A DNA stretch of 64,000 nucleotides from Streptomyces sp. NRRL S-1022. Lineage in GTDB: Bacteria; Actinomycetota; Actinomycetes; Streptomycetales; Streptomycetaceae. Each line of letters opens with the position of its first letter. Position 1 is the first letter of the stretch. Position numbers and translations under genes: made by a program. Location: the NCBI RefSeq assembly GCF_000720135.1, contig NZ_JOIU01000011.1:248001-312000 (forward strand). Reading direction: 5' to 3'. Below, piece by piece: positions 8,817 to 17,618 of this stretch. A model generated the notes under the pieces. It did not search any database. It had not been told where the DNA came from and saw only the letters and a program-made list of their open reading frames with translations.

Positions 8817-9314
8817 TCAGTCACACGAAGCTTCGAAGTGGCGGGCAACATAGCGGGGCGGCAGCGTCACCGTGGGACGGCGGCGGCGGTCCTCGTCGGT
8901 AGAGACGATCGGCGCCGTGTAGCCGATCCGGGCGCGGGTGTCCATGACGATGCCGCCGGTCGCCGCTGCGTGCTGCCGGGCCCCGGCCCGGACCTGCAGT
9001 GCCATCGTTTCCACCTCGTGCTCCAGGCGCGCGGCGAGGTCGGAGCGGAACTGGCCGTGCGCGGCGAGGTGTGCCGGTGCGGCGCCGTCGAGTGCTTCAC
9101 TTCCGGCGCCGCCGCCCGTTACGACCCGTGGCGCGGCAGTGGACAGCACTGCGCCCCGGGAGATGCCTCGAAAGGCCGGAGACGGGCTGCGAGCGCGGCG
9201 GCTGTCCTCCGACCGATCAGGCCGTCCTTGACACCCGGCGCTCTGCTTCCCGGTCACGGCTCGACGTCGGGACGAGGCGCAAGCAGCAGAGGTCCGCAGC
9301 AGCGTCCGGTTCAA
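8817..9314 (-). CDS. Doubtful hypothetical ORF
   Basis: Only the last half looks protein-like (about 9060-8817: helical stretch DLAARLEHEVETMALQVRAG followed by ARIGYTAPIVSTDEDRRR and TVTLPPRYVARHFEA). The first half is Arg/Ser-rich and probably not coding. An internal ATG (MALQVRAG) would give about 60 residues. No recognisable family or strong ribosome binding site was found. It could be a C-terminal remnant. Confidence 0.3.
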   Translation of the reverse strand: MNRTLLRTSAACASSRRRAVTGKQSAGCQGRPDRSEDSRRARSPSPAFRGISRGAVLSTAAPRVVTGGGAGSEALDGAAPAHLAAHGQFRSDLAARLEHEVETMALQVRAGARQHAAATGGIVMDTRARIGYTAPIVSTDEDRRRRPTVTLPPRYVARHFEASCD

Positions 9315-9490
9315 GTGCGCCCCGGCCCCGGCTCCTGCCCTGGCTCCTGCCCCGGCTCCCGCTCCTGCGCCGTGAGCGGGCCCTCGACTGGGCGATCAGC
9401 GATCGCGGGCAGCCCATGGCCGGGCGAGGGTGAACCAAGACCTGCCCTTTCATCGGCTCGCCGATTTCCCGCACGGCAAGGAGCACAGCC

Positions 9491-10060
9491 ATGTCCGGAC
9501 GTAATACCGTCATCCGCAGCCTGCACGATCTGGGGCTGGCCGCGTGGTTCGGTGGCTCCCTGATGGGCGCGGTCGGCCTCAACGGGGCCGCCGGACAGGA
9601 GGGCGGCACAGAGACCGCCAAGGCGCGCATCGCATCAGCCGGCTGGACCAAGTGGATGCCCGTCAGCGCGGCCGCGGTCGCTGCGCATCTGTACGGAGGC
9701 GGAGGCCTGCTCGCCGTCAACGCCCACCGGGTCTGCAAGCAGAAGGGCGTGGCCGGCTCCGCTACCGCGAAGACGGTCGTCACCGCGGCGGCGCTGGCCG
9801 CCACCGCCTATGCCCGCATCCTGGGTAAGAAGATTGAACTCGCCTACTCCTCCGACCCACAGGACACCGAGAAGGCGGCCAAGCACCCCATCGACACCGC
9901 CAAGGCCCAGCGCCAGCTCGCCTGCGTGCAGTGGGCGGTGCCGGCCCTGACCGGATGCCTGGTGGTCCTCAACGCCCTGCACGGCGAACAGCAACGGCCA
10001 CGGGAGCAACTGCACGGAATGTGGGAGCACGCCCGCGCCGCCGCCCCGTTCCTCCCCTGA
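9491..10060 (+). CDS. Conserved hypothetical membrane protein
   Basis: This encodes 189 residues, with an ATG preceded by AAGGAG at good spacing. Hydrophobic segments occur around residues 14-30 (LGLAAWFGGSLMGAVGLNG), 56-74 (PVSAAAVAAHLYGGGGLLA), 94-110 and 148-165 (VQWAVPALTGCLVVLNALH), giving about four membrane passes. A charged loop (KIELAYSSDPQDTEKAAKH) separates the last two. The pattern is that of a conserved Streptomyces membrane protein without assigned function. No partner gene lies next to it. Confidence 0.75.
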   Translation: MSGRNTVIRSLHDLGLAAWFGGSLMGAVGLNGAAGQEGGTETAKARIASAGWTKWMPVSAAAVAAHLYGGGGLLAVNAHRVCKQKGVAGSATAKTVVTAAALAATAYARILGKKIELAYSSDPQDTEKAAKHPIDTAKAQRQLACVQWAVPALTGCLVVLNALHGEQQRPREQLHGMWEHARAAAPFLP

Positions 10061-10598
10061 CAGGCAGCCGGCCGGCGACGCCCCTCGCGCCTCCCGCTGC
10101 GCTGCCCGACGCCGCTTCTCCTCTACTTCGGCCCGTGCGGCCCGCCGTTCGGCCCGTGCGGCCTGCCTGCGGAAGAGGGCGTCGCCGTCGGGTTGTCGAG
10201 CGCGGCCGTCAGTGTCCGCTCCAGCTGCTCCAGGGCGGTGACCACGACGGGCACGGTCCGGCGGTGGTGGTAGAAGTCGGCCTCGACGTCGCCCGCGATG
10301 TCTCCGGCCGGTGGCGCCACCCCGCACGCCTGCACCGGGCCCGCCCCGAGCCCGCCCCGGCCTCTCCCCCGTCCCCGGCCGCGCCGCCCGTCCCCCTCCC
10401 TTTTCCTACAAAGAGGGCCGGCAGCCGCAGTGCTCACAGGGCCTGATGTCGCCCTGATCGGTCGGCGCGTATCTCAAGGAGCTCCTGGCTGCGCGGTGTC
10501 CGCTTCCGGAGCCTGGGCGTCCGCAGCGGAGCCCCGGGACCGCAGGTGTCTCAGGGCTCCCGCTCGCCGCGCTCGGCCGGTGCCGGCCGCCGCGGAGG
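10061..10598. other. Intergenic stretch with one weak leftward ORF
   Basis: A leftward frame at 10123-10437 contains a short plausible segment (DIAGDVEADFYHHRRTVPVV, VTALEQLERTLTAALD) after an Arg/Gly repeat (GRRGRGRGRGRGG), but it lacks a start signal. No family is recognised. The rest of the stretch shows nothing coding. Confidence 0.35.
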
Positions 10599-11525
10599 TC
10601 AGGCCACGGACAGGACGATCTTCCCGGTGGTGCGTCCCTGCTCACCGATCTCGTGTGCCTTCGCGGCCTCGGCCAGCGGCAGGACGGTCTCGACCACCGG
10701 CTTCAGTGCGCCACGTTCCGCCAGGGCGGCGATCTCGCGCAGACCCAGGTGGTCGGGCTCGACCAGCATCCACACCGCCCGTACGTGATCGGGGACGGCA
10801 GCCGGGACGTCGTCGGGGCCGGGCAGGGTGACCAGCCGGCCGCCTGCCCGCAGCACCGTCAAGGACCGCTCGGCAGTCTGGCCGCCGAGCCCGTCCAGCA
10901 CCACATCGACGTCCCCGACGACGTCCTCGAAGCGGACCGTGCGGTAGTCGATCACCTCGTCCGCGCCCAGTTCCCGCAGCAGGCCGTGCTTACCGGCGCT
11001 GGCGGTGCCGATGACGTGGGCGCCGCGAGCCTTGGCGATCTGCACCGCGAGGTGGCCCACCCCGCCGGCCGCCGCGTGCACCAGCACCCGTTCCCCGGCG
11101 CGCACGCCGGCGGTGTCCACCAGGGCCTGCCAGGCGGTCAGCCCGGCCAGCGGCAGGGCCGCCGACTGGACGTGCGTGAGGTTCGCCGGCTTGGGCGCCA
11201 GATGGCGGGCCGGGGCGACGACGTACTCGGCGTACGCGCCGGCCTGCCGCGGGAACAGCGGCATGCCGTAGACCTCGTCCCCGGGACGGAACATCCCCAC
11301 GCCCGGTCCGACGGCCTCGACGGTGCCGGACACGTCCCAGCCGACCGCCGGCACGTCGCCCCACTCGATGAGGGCCCCGCTGGCCCGGGTCTTGAAGTCC
11401 ACCGGGTTCACTCCGGCCGCGTGGACCCGGACCAGGACCTCGTTCAGTCCGGGCTCGGGACGGGCCACCTCACGCTCGACAAGCGTCTCGGGTCCGCCCC
11501 ACTGCTCCACGACCACCGCGCGCAT
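10599..11525 (-). CDS. NADP-dependent quinone oxidoreductase (zinc-free MDR)
   Basis: This encodes 308 residues. It has a GroES-like N-terminal domain (to about 120, with HAAGVNPVDFKTR) and a Rossmann nucleotide-binding domain with AAAGGVGHLAVQIAK (near 145-160) and the downstream VDVVLDGLGG. The catalytic-zinc cysteine and histidine of alcohol dehydrogenases are absent, so it belongs to the quinone reductase (QOR/zeta-crystallin) branch, which reduces quinones or enones with NADPH. The start is the ATG at 11525 (MRAVVVEQWGGPE) with GTGAGG upstream. It is divergent from the GlxA-type regulator at 11659 across about 130 bases, the classic layout of a regulator next to its target. Confidence 0.88.
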   Translation of the reverse strand: MRAVVVEQWGGPETLVEREVARPEPGLNEVLVRVHAAGVNPVDFKTRASGALIEWGDVPAVGWDVSGTVEAVGPGVGMFRPGDEVYGMPLFPRQAGAYAEYVVAPARHLAPKPANLTHVQSAALPLAGLTAWQALVDTAGVRAGERVLVHAAAGGVGHLAVQIAKARGAHVIGTASAGKHGLLRELGADEVIDYRTVRFEDVVGDVDVVLDGLGGQTAERSLTVLRAGGRLVTLPGPDDVPAAVPDHVRAVWMLVEPDHLGLREIAALAERGALKPVVETVLPLAEAAKAHEIGEQGRTTGKIVLSVA

Positions 11526-11658
11526 GCTGTCCGCCTCACTCTTTCCGTCTTGATCGGATGTGCCGCCCGGGTTCTTCCCGGTGCGACGCAGTCCACGATC
11601 CGGTATCGGCACCCTCCCTTGTGTTGGCCGTCCGGCCACTATGTGACAGGATCTGGCC

Positions 11659-12720
11659 ATGAGCAGTACGAGGTGGCCAGGCACCGACACCCAGCCCCAC
11701 CGGATCGACGATGCACCGGAACTGCATCGCATCGCGGTACCGCATCGCATCGCGGTCCTGGCCCTGCCCGGCGTCCCGCCCTTCGAGCTCGGCATCCCTT
11801 CCCGGGTCTTCGGCAGCGCCCTGGACCAGGGCGGACGCCCGCTGTACGAGGTCACCGTCTGTACCGCCGACGGCGCCCCCGTCCTCAGCGACGCCGGGTT
11901 CACCGTGCAGCCCGCAGCCGGTCCCGAGGCCCTGGCCGCCGCCGACACCGTGATCGTGCCGCCCACGCACGCCATGCCCGAGCTGGGCCGCGGCGGTCCG
12001 CTGCCGTCCGGGGTGACCGCGGCCATCGCCCGGATTCGGCCCGGCACCCGCCTGGTGTCCATCTGCACCGGCTCCTACGTGCTGGCCGCGGCCGGACTCC
12101 TGGACGGCCGGCCCGCCACCACCCACTGGAACCTCGCCCCCGAGTTCCGCCGCGCCTACCCCCGCGTCAAGGTCGACGAGGAGGTCCTCTTCGTCGATGA
12201 CGGCGACGTCCTGACCTCCGCGGGCGTCGCCGCCGGCGTCGACCTGTGCCTGCACATGATCCGACGGGACCATGGTGCCGCCGCCGCCAACCGCGCCGCC
12301 CGCATGTGCGTCGTACCGCCCTGGCGGGACGGCGGGCAGGCCCAGTACATCGACCGCCCGGTCCCCGAACCCACCGTCGCCACCACCACCGCCACCCGCG
12401 CCTGGGCCTTGGAACACCTTGGCGAACCCCTCTCCCTCAACCGCCTTGCCGAGCACGCCCGGATGAGCCTGCGCTCCTTCACCCGCCGCTTCCGCGACGA
12501 GGTCGGCATGACCCCGGTGCAGTGGCTCACCGCGCAACGCCTCGAACTGGCCAAACAGTTGCTGGAAACCACCGACCTGTCGATCGACCTGGTCGCCCAC
12601 CGCTCCGGCTTCGGCTCCGCGAACTCCCTGCGCGCCCACATGAGAGCGGCCTTCGGTGTCTCACCCGCCGCCTACCGCCGCACCTTCAGCCCCCACGACC
12701 TCGTGGCAGCCGAGGCCTGA
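11659..12720 (+). CDS. GlxA-family AraC-type transcriptional regulator
   Basis: This encodes 353 residues. The N-terminal half is a DJ-1/PfpI (glutamine-amidotransferase-like) domain with the nucleophile-elbow-like motif LVSICTGSYVLAAAG and the later DVLTSAGVAAGVDL. The C-terminal half is a double helix-turn-helix AraC domain (LSLNRLAEHARMSLRSFTRR, then GFGSANSLRAHMRAAFGVSP). Such proteins sense small metabolites and activate or repress neighbouring genes; the quinone oxidoreductase transcribed divergently at 10599-11525 is the obvious candidate target. Near the N-terminus, residues HRIAVP and HRIAVL are a recent six-codon duplication (18-base period, 11724-11756). Confidence 0.88.
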   Translation: MSSTRWPGTDTQPHRIDDAPELHRIAVPHRIAVLALPGVPPFELGIPSRVFGSALDQGGRPLYEVTVCTADGAPVLSDAGFTVQPAAGPEALAAADTVIVPPTHAMPELGRGGPLPSGVTAAIARIRPGTRLVSICTGSYVLAAAGLLDGRPATTHWNLAPEFRRAYPRVKVDEEVLFVDDGDVLTSAGVAAGVDLCLHMIRRDHGAAAANRAARMCVVPPWRDGGQAQYIDRPVPEPTVATTTATRAWALEHLGEPLSLNRLAEHARMSLRSFTRRFRDEVGMTPVQWLTAQRLELAKQLLETTDLSIDLVAHRSGFGSANSLRAHMRAAFGVSPAAYRRTFSPHDLVAAEA

Positions 12721-12948
12721 CGGGCAGGCAGACGGACCGCCCCCAGGCGCGTCCCGGGCCGGCAGGGCGTGCCGTCCGCCCGCTCGTCAGCTTGCCCTTC
12801 ACTCCCGGAACCACGACGCGGGCCCCGTCGGCAAGGTCCTGCGCCGCCCCCGACAGCTCATCCATGTCCGCCTCGGTGGGTGCACTCGGTGACGCGTGAG
12901 GGCCGGCGGCATCACCCGTGCCTGTGCCTCGCTCGGCCTCCGCTCCGT

Positions 12949-14097
12949 TCAGGGCTGGACGGCTGGCCGGCGGGTCCCGGCTCCCGCTCGCCCGGCCCGG
13001 CGGGTGGCGGCGCGGTCCACTGCGTACTGGAGCGTGAGGCAGCCCACTGTCCACGCCACCAGGGTGAGCACCGCGCCGGTGAGGTGCGCGTCGTGGAAGT
13101 ACGAGGCGCCGCGTAGCCCTCGGACTGCGGCAGCCGGGGGCAGTACCGCGGCCAGTGGGGACATCCATGCCGGGAGGAACGTGACCGGGAGGATTCCCCC
13201 GGAGGTGGCGTTGCCGAGTATCAGCAGCACGACCGAGGCGACCGGCATGCCGATCGGCCCGAACAACCGCAGCAGCACCCCGGCGACCGCCGCCGATGCC
13301 CACGCCAGCAGCCCCACCAGGAGCGTGACGACGGCGAACGACGTCGGGAGTGCGGCGTAGGCGGTATGCGCGATCAACGCCACCGCCACTCCCGAGGCGG
13401 TGGAGAAGACCAGCATCGACATGACGCGAACGGCCAGGCGCAGGCGTGGGGCGATCTGGTAGGAGGACACGGCGAAGAGGAATCCGGCAAGCACCACGCC
13501 GAAGGAGGCGTAGAAATCCGACAGGCCCCGGGAGTCCCCTGCCACCAGTGGCCGGACGTCCTGCACGGGCACCGCCTTCCCCGCGCCCTCCGCCACCGCC
13601 ATGGCGATGCTGGAGACGGTCGACGGCCCCTGGGCACCCGCCACCAGAAGGCGTGTTCCGCGGCTGTCGGCCACCAGGGCAGCCGGGACCTCGTCGTGGG
13701 TCACGGCTTGCCGGGCGGCCTCCGCGTCGGGGTAGCGGTAGAACGTGTAGCCACTGGGTGTCGCGCTGTTGAGGGCGAGTTCCGTACGGGCGGCCACCCT
13801 GTCGGGCGCGGCGATACCGAGGGGCTGGTGCCGCGCCGACGGTGCGTGGAAGGCGGCGAGGTAGACGGCGACGAACACCGTGCCGATCGCCAGCGCGGTG
13901 ACCACGGGCACGAGCATCGCCTTACGGGCTCCGGCAGCAGCGGCGAGCACCGCGCCGGGCAGACCGGGCTCGGTGTCGACCAGCGCATGCTGGGCGTGCC
14001 TGGTGCGGCCGGCCGCGGGGCCCTCGTCCGGATCATGCGGATCATGCGGAGGGGGCGAGGGCGGGGTGTCGAGCGGGAGGGAGGTGAGGGGGTGCAT
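12949..14097 (-). CDS. YhgE/Pip or ABC-2-type membrane protein
   Basis: This encodes 382 residues. A Pro-rich cytoplasmic N-terminus leads into one membrane helix (AMLVPVVTALAIGTVFVAVYLAAF), then an extracytoplasmic domain of about 120 residues, then five hydrophobic helices (ASFGVVLAGFLFAVSS through LVAWTVGCLTLQYAV). This 1 + large loop + 5 arrangement is that of ABC-2-type permease and YhgE/Pip/DUF3533 proteins. No ATPase gene is adjacent, which favours the YhgE/DUF3533 side. The start at 14097 lacks a clear ribosome binding site. It lies about 180 bases downstream of the SDR at 14275-15060 in the same direction and may be in its transcript. Confidence 0.7.
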   Translation of the reverse strand: MHPLTSLPLDTPPSPPPHDPHDPDEGPAAGRTRHAQHALVDTEPGLPGAVLAAAAGARKAMLVPVVTALAIGTVFVAVYLAAFHAPSARHQPLGIAAPDRVAARTELALNSATPSGYTFYRYPDAEAARQAVTHDEVPAALVADSRGTRLLVAGAQGPSTVSSIAMAVAEGAGKAVPVQDVRPLVAGDSRGLSDFYASFGVVLAGFLFAVSSYQIAPRLRLAVRVMSMLVFSTASGVAVALIAHTAYAALPTSFAVVTLLVGLLAWASAAVAGVLLRLFGPIGMPVASVVLLILGNATSGGILPVTFLPAWMSPLAAVLPPAAAVRGLRGASYFHDAHLTGAVLTLVAWTVGCLTLQYAVDRAATRRAGRAGAGTRRPAVQP

Positions 14098-14274
14098 GAG
14101 GTGAGGACTTTCCGCGGTTGTACGGGGGCTCGTACGAGGGCGAGTGAGGAGGGACCCGGGAAGGCGGCTTTCGGGCGACAGGGCGCGGGAAGGGGGGACG
14201 GCGGCCGGGGTGGTCGGCTGCCGAACGGAACGCGTGAGAGCCGATCCCGCCGGTCGAGGAATCCCGCCGGCCGG

Positions 14275-15060
14275 CTAGAACATCCCGCCGTCGACCTGAA
14301 GGGTGCGCCCGGTCATGTACGCGGCGTCATCGCCGGCGAGAAAGGCGTACGCGGATGCGATCTCGGTGGGGTCCGCGAGGCGCCGCAGCGCCACCTGCAC
14401 GTCGAGCCACTCGGACATGGCCTGCTTCCCGACCAGTTCGGGGTGCTGGTAGCCGGCTCCGTGCTCGGCGGCCATGTCGGTTGCCGTGCCGCCGGGGGCG
14501 ATGGCGTTGATGGTGATGCCGCGGCGGCCGAGTTCGGCCGAGAGGTTGAGGACCATCGCTTCCACGGCGGCCTTCGACGCGGCGTAGAGGGTGTGCCCGA
14601 AGAACGCCTTGGACGCGCTGACCGAGGAGGTGAGCACGATCTTGCCGCCTGCTCGCATGTGGGCGGCGGCGTGCTGGGCTGCGAAGAGCTGGCCGCGGGT
14701 GTTGACGGCGAAGACGCGGTCGAAGTCGGCCGGGGTGATGTTCTCCAGCGCGTCGAAGTGCTCCACGCCCGCACAGGACGCCAGGACGTCCAGCTGTCCG
14801 AACTCGGAGACCGCCCGCTCGATCAGGGTCCCGGTCTGGTCGGGGTTGGCCACGTCCGCCCGCAGCGCCATGGCCTTGTGGCCCTGGTCCGTCAGTGACC
14901 GGACCAGTTCATCGGCGGCTTGCTGGTTGCCGCGGTAGCCCACGACCACAGCTGCTCCTTCGGCCGCCAGGCGAGTGGCGACCGCTGCTCCGATGCCCCG
15001 GCTGCCTCCCGTCACCACCGCGACCTTGCCGGCGAAACGCTTGTTGTCCGTTGTCGTCAT
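14275..15060 (-). CDS. SDR-family oxidoreductase, TetR-controlled
   Basis: This encodes 261 residues of a classical short-chain dehydrogenase/reductase: cofactor motif TGGSRGIG near the N-terminus, the structural NxxG equivalent replaced by SCAG, catalytic Ser in VLTSSVSA and the YxxxK motif in LYAASKAA, and PGGTATDM after it. It reduces or oxidises a carbonyl/alcohol with NAD(P)H. The start ATG at 15060 has AAAGGAAG upstream. It is divergent from the TetR gene at 15235 across a perfect palindrome, so induction by a small molecule released from that repressor is likely. Confidence 0.9.
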   Translation of the reverse strand: MTTTDNKRFAGKVAVVTGGSRGIGAAVATRLAAEGAAVVVGYRGNQQAADELVRSLTDQGHKAMALRADVANPDQTGTLIERAVSEFGQLDVLASCAGVEHFDALENITPADFDRVFAVNTRGQLFAAQHAAAHMRAGGKIVLTSSVSASKAFFGHTLYAASKAAVEAMVLNLSAELGRRGITINAIAPGGTATDMAAEHGAGYQHPELVGKQAMSEWLDVQVALRRLADPTEIASAYAFLAGDDAAYMTGRTLQVDGGMF

Positions 15061-15149
15061 GAGGGGTCTTCCTTTCACGTGTCCGGCCGGCCGATGACGC
15101 CACCAGACCGAATGGCTGGTGCGCGGCATCGCCCGTACGACGACACTAA

Positions 15150-15181
15150 CACCTAAGTGAAGGAAATCCTTCACTTAGGTG
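15150..15181. promoter_or_regulatory. Perfect 32-bp palindromic operator between SDR and TetR genes
   Basis: CACCTAAGTGAAGGA (15150-15164) is followed by two bases and then its exact complement (to 15181). It lies between the divergent SDR (start 15060) and TetR (start 15235) genes, where both promoters should be. Length, symmetry and position fit a TetR-family dimer site controlling both directions. Confidence 0.85.
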
Positions 15182-15234
15182 GGGGACGTACCCTCGACAC
15201 AGCGCAGACGATGAGAACAGCAGAGGTAGACACG

Positions 15235-15903
15235 GTGACTGCCAGCACACCGAGCGGACCGCCGGCCCCACGGCTGCGGGCCGACGCCGCCCGCAACCGC
15301 GCCCAGATCCTGACCGCGGCCCGCGCCGCCTTCCGCGAGTCGGGGACCGCTGTCCCCTTGGACGAGATCGCCCGCCGGGCAGGGGTGAACATCGCCACGC
15401 TCTACCGGCGCTTCCCCGACCGCGATGCCCTCATCGCCCAGGTCGTCGTGGACGGCCTCAGCCTCGTACTCGACACCGCCCGGACAGCCGCCGAGACAGC
15501 GCGGACCGATCCGCTCTCAGCCGTGGGATCCTTCCTGCAAGGCATGATCGACAACCGTGAACTGCTGTCCCTGCCTCTGATCGGCGGGCCCATGACGAAC
15601 GACCCTCACGCCCGTGACCTGCAACAGCACATCGCCGCCACGCTGGAAGGGATTCTGGCCGCCGGACGCAGCCGAAAGGTGATCCGGCGAGACATCACCG
15701 CGGTGGACCTGATCGCCACCGCCGCACTGATCTGCCGCCCCCTGCCCCTCCTGCCGCCCGAGCAGGCCGCCACGCTCGCCACACGACACCTCTGTGTGTT
15801 CCTCGACGGCCTGCGCCCGGATCACACCCGCGACCTGCCGTCACCCCCGACCCACGAAGAGATGACGGCTCATCTCGTCGCCGAAGACACGACCGCCCGG
15901 TAG
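15235..15903 (+). CDS. TetR-family repressor
   Basis: This encodes about 222 residues from the GTG at 15235, which has AGAGG at correct spacing. The longer in-frame starts at 15157 (inside the operator) and 15211 lack one. The N-terminal helix-turn-helix is typical (RAQILTAARAAFRESGTAVP, LDEIARRAGVNIATLYRRFP). The C-terminal ligand domain is of the SACE-7040/TetR_C-like type. It very likely binds the 32-bp palindrome upstream, repressing itself and the divergent SDR gene. The ligand is unknown. Confidence 0.88.
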   Translation: MTASTPSGPPAPRLRADAARNRAQILTAARAAFRESGTAVPLDEIARRAGVNIATLYRRFPDRDALIAQVVVDGLSLVLDTARTAAETARTDPLSAVGSFLQGMIDNRELLSLPLIGGPMTNDPHARDLQQHIAATLEGILAAGRSRKVIRRDITAVDLIATAALICRPLPLLPPEQAATLATRHLCVFLDGLRPDHTRDLPSPPTHEEMTAHLVAEDTTAR

Positions 15904-15907
15904 CAGC

Positions 15908-16484
15908 CAGACCGGGCCTTCGCCTTCGACGAGTCCGGCCCTCTGGGGATCCGGCCCACCGCCGGCTCCTGCTGGGCCGAACAAGGCAGGCCCAACCGGC
16001 TTCCGGCGACCTACCGTCGCACCCACGGCGTCCCCTACTTCCACGGCTGCTACTCCGTCGGTGACGACACGCCGTGGGGAGTCAACCGCCGCCGCAAAGG
16101 CACGGTCAACAGCCTGGCCGCGCTGAAGTCGATCCGCGCCGCTCGACCCGACGGCGCCCCGATCTACATCATTTTGGACGACCTCTCCGCTCACACCGGC
16201 GCGGATATCCGCCGCTGGGCGAAGAAGAACAAGGTCGAGCTGTGCTTCACCCTGACCTACGCCTCCTGGGCCAACCCGATCGAGGCCCACTGCGGCAGTT
16301 CACCCTGGCCAACTCCCAGCACCGCAGCCACCCCGCACAGACCTGGGCCCTGCACAGCTACCTGCGCCCGCGCAACACCAACGCCCGTCACCCCGACGTG
16401 CAAACCGCCCAGCGCAAGGAACGCGCCCGCATCCGCGGTGAAAGGGGCATCCGCTGGGGAGGCCGACCCACTCTCGCTGCGTGA
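15908..16484 (+). pseudogene. IS630-family transposase remnant
   Basis: The frame starting AFDEFGPLGIRPTAGSCWAE continues through the DDE catalytic core (IYIILDDLSAHTGADIRRWA, then TLTYASWANPIEAHCG). It then shifts frame near 16295, where a small deletion removes the FGPLR segment, and resumes as QFTLANSQHRSHPAQTWALH through GIRWGGRP before a stop. The N-terminal DNA-binding half is missing and no terminal inverted repeats are visible, so the element is dead. It lies directly after the TetR gene at 15235-15903. Confidence 0.8.
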
Positions 16485-16654
16485 TCGAGCAACCCAGCGA
16501 GCCTTCCTCGTCAGAGCAAGCGAAGCACCGCTACGGCCCCGTTTCCAGGTGGCGATGCCCTGGTGGGCGCTGAGGTGGCGGGTGTACCGAGAGCCCGACC
16601 TTGACGTCCGATACCCGCCGGACCCATCTGCCCGCGGCGGGCATGCTGGGTCAC

Positions 16655-17272
16655 ATGGTCAACGCGTTTGAGGGGCTCATCGATCGGTTCCTCGGGTCCA
16701 GCGCCGAGTTCGAACAGAAGCTGCGAGCAGTGAGATCCGAGCAGTGGTCCTGGCCAACTCCCTGCACGGAGTGGAACGTGCGGCAGTTGGTCAACCACAT
16801 GACTCGCGGAAACCTCAACTACGTGAGTCTGCTGCATGGCGGCAGCGCCGCCGATTTCCTGCGGCTGCGGGACGCCGACGCGCTGGGCACGGATCCGGTC
16901 GGCGCGTACGCCCTGTCCGTACGAGAGTGTGCCCAAGCGTTCAGGGAGACCGGTGCTCTTCAGCGGGTTCTCGACTATCCCTTGGGCCCGGTGTCCGGCC
17001 AGCAGGCACTTGCCCTGAGAGTCACGGATAGCGCTGTCCACACCTGGGATCTCGCACGGGCTGTCAACCTGGACGACACCCTCGACGGCAGCCTCGTGGC
17101 GTGGATCGAAGAACATCTTGACGAGATCTACGCTGGGTTGCCGGAAACGCCCACCGCTGTAGAGACAACTCACCGGTTCTTTGCCGCTCCCGACGGCGTG
17201 CTCGCCAACAACTCCTCCCCACAAATGCGACTGCTGCACCGAATGGGGAGGACGCCGGCACGAGGTCACTGA
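16655..17272 (+). CDS. TIGR03086/maleylpyruvate isomerase-type (DinB-like) protein
   Basis: This encodes about 205 residues. The W..PTPCTEWNVRQLVNHM segment near residue 35 is the signature of the mycothiol-dependent maleylpyruvate isomerase N-terminal/DinB-like fold, with metal-binding histidines expected at H of NHM, and at HTWDLARAV further on. Proteins of this group often bind mycothiol and metal; TIGR03086 members lack assigned reactions. The ATG at 16655 is the most plausible start, with possible TTG 16601 and ATG 16643 upstream, none with a strong ribosome binding site. It is a monocistronic gene between a transposase remnant and a hydrolase. Confidence 0.75.
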   Translation: MVNAFEGLIDRFLGSSAEFEQKLRAVRSEQWSWPTPCTEWNVRQLVNHMTRGNLNYVSLLHGGSAADFLRLRDADALGTDPVGAYALSVRECAQAFRETGALQRVLDYPLGPVSGQQALALRVTDSAVHTWDLARAVNLDDTLDGSLVAWIEEHLDEIYAGLPETPTAVETTHRFFAAPDGVLANNSSPQMRLLHRMGRTPARGH

Positions 17273-17458
17273 GCCCGTGTGGTTACGAACCTCCTGAGGG
17301 GCGGCCGACGGTACTCGTCGTGTGATCGGCCTTGGATGACGTCCAAGACCTGGTGGCGGGTCAGACCGGGCCGGTCAGCTCGTCGGCCGCTGCCGGCCGT
17401 TCCACCAGCGGAGTCCGCAGAGGCGGCACGCCGCCCGAACCCCGGGGAAAACCGCTTG

Positions 17459-17475
17459 GTGGACGTGGTGTCCAC
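17459..17475. promoter_or_regulatory. Candidate operator upstream of the alpha/beta hydrolase
   Basis: GTGGAC (17459-17464) and GTCCAC (17470-17475) form an inverted repeat with a 5-base spacer, overlapping a promoter-like CTTGGT...TAGCTT patch. It is 145 bases upstream of the hydrolase start. No regulator gene lies next to it, so the binding factor is unknown. Confidence 0.4.
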
Positions 17476-17522
17476 TGCTAGCTTTCCGGAAGGCCGGGCC
17501 GAAGAACGAGGAGGTGGTACCC

Positions 17523-17573
17523 GTGAACGTATCGACATGGGTGCTCCCCTCCGGGGTCACGGTCGGGCGATAG
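17523..17573 (+). CDS. 16-codon leader-type ORF
   Basis: A GTG at 17523 is preceded by a perfect GAGGAGG eight bases upstream and opens a 16-residue frame (VNVSTWVLPSGVTVGR) ending in TAG, 45 bases before the alpha/beta hydrolase start. The ribosome binding site is better than that of the hydrolase gene itself. It may be a translated leader peptide or the surviving N-terminus of a broken gene. Confidence 0.35.
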   Translation: MNVSTWVLPSGVTVGR

Positions 17574-17618
17574 GTCGTCCGGGAGCGCCGTCCGAGAGCA
17601 CTCCCGAAAGGCACGACC

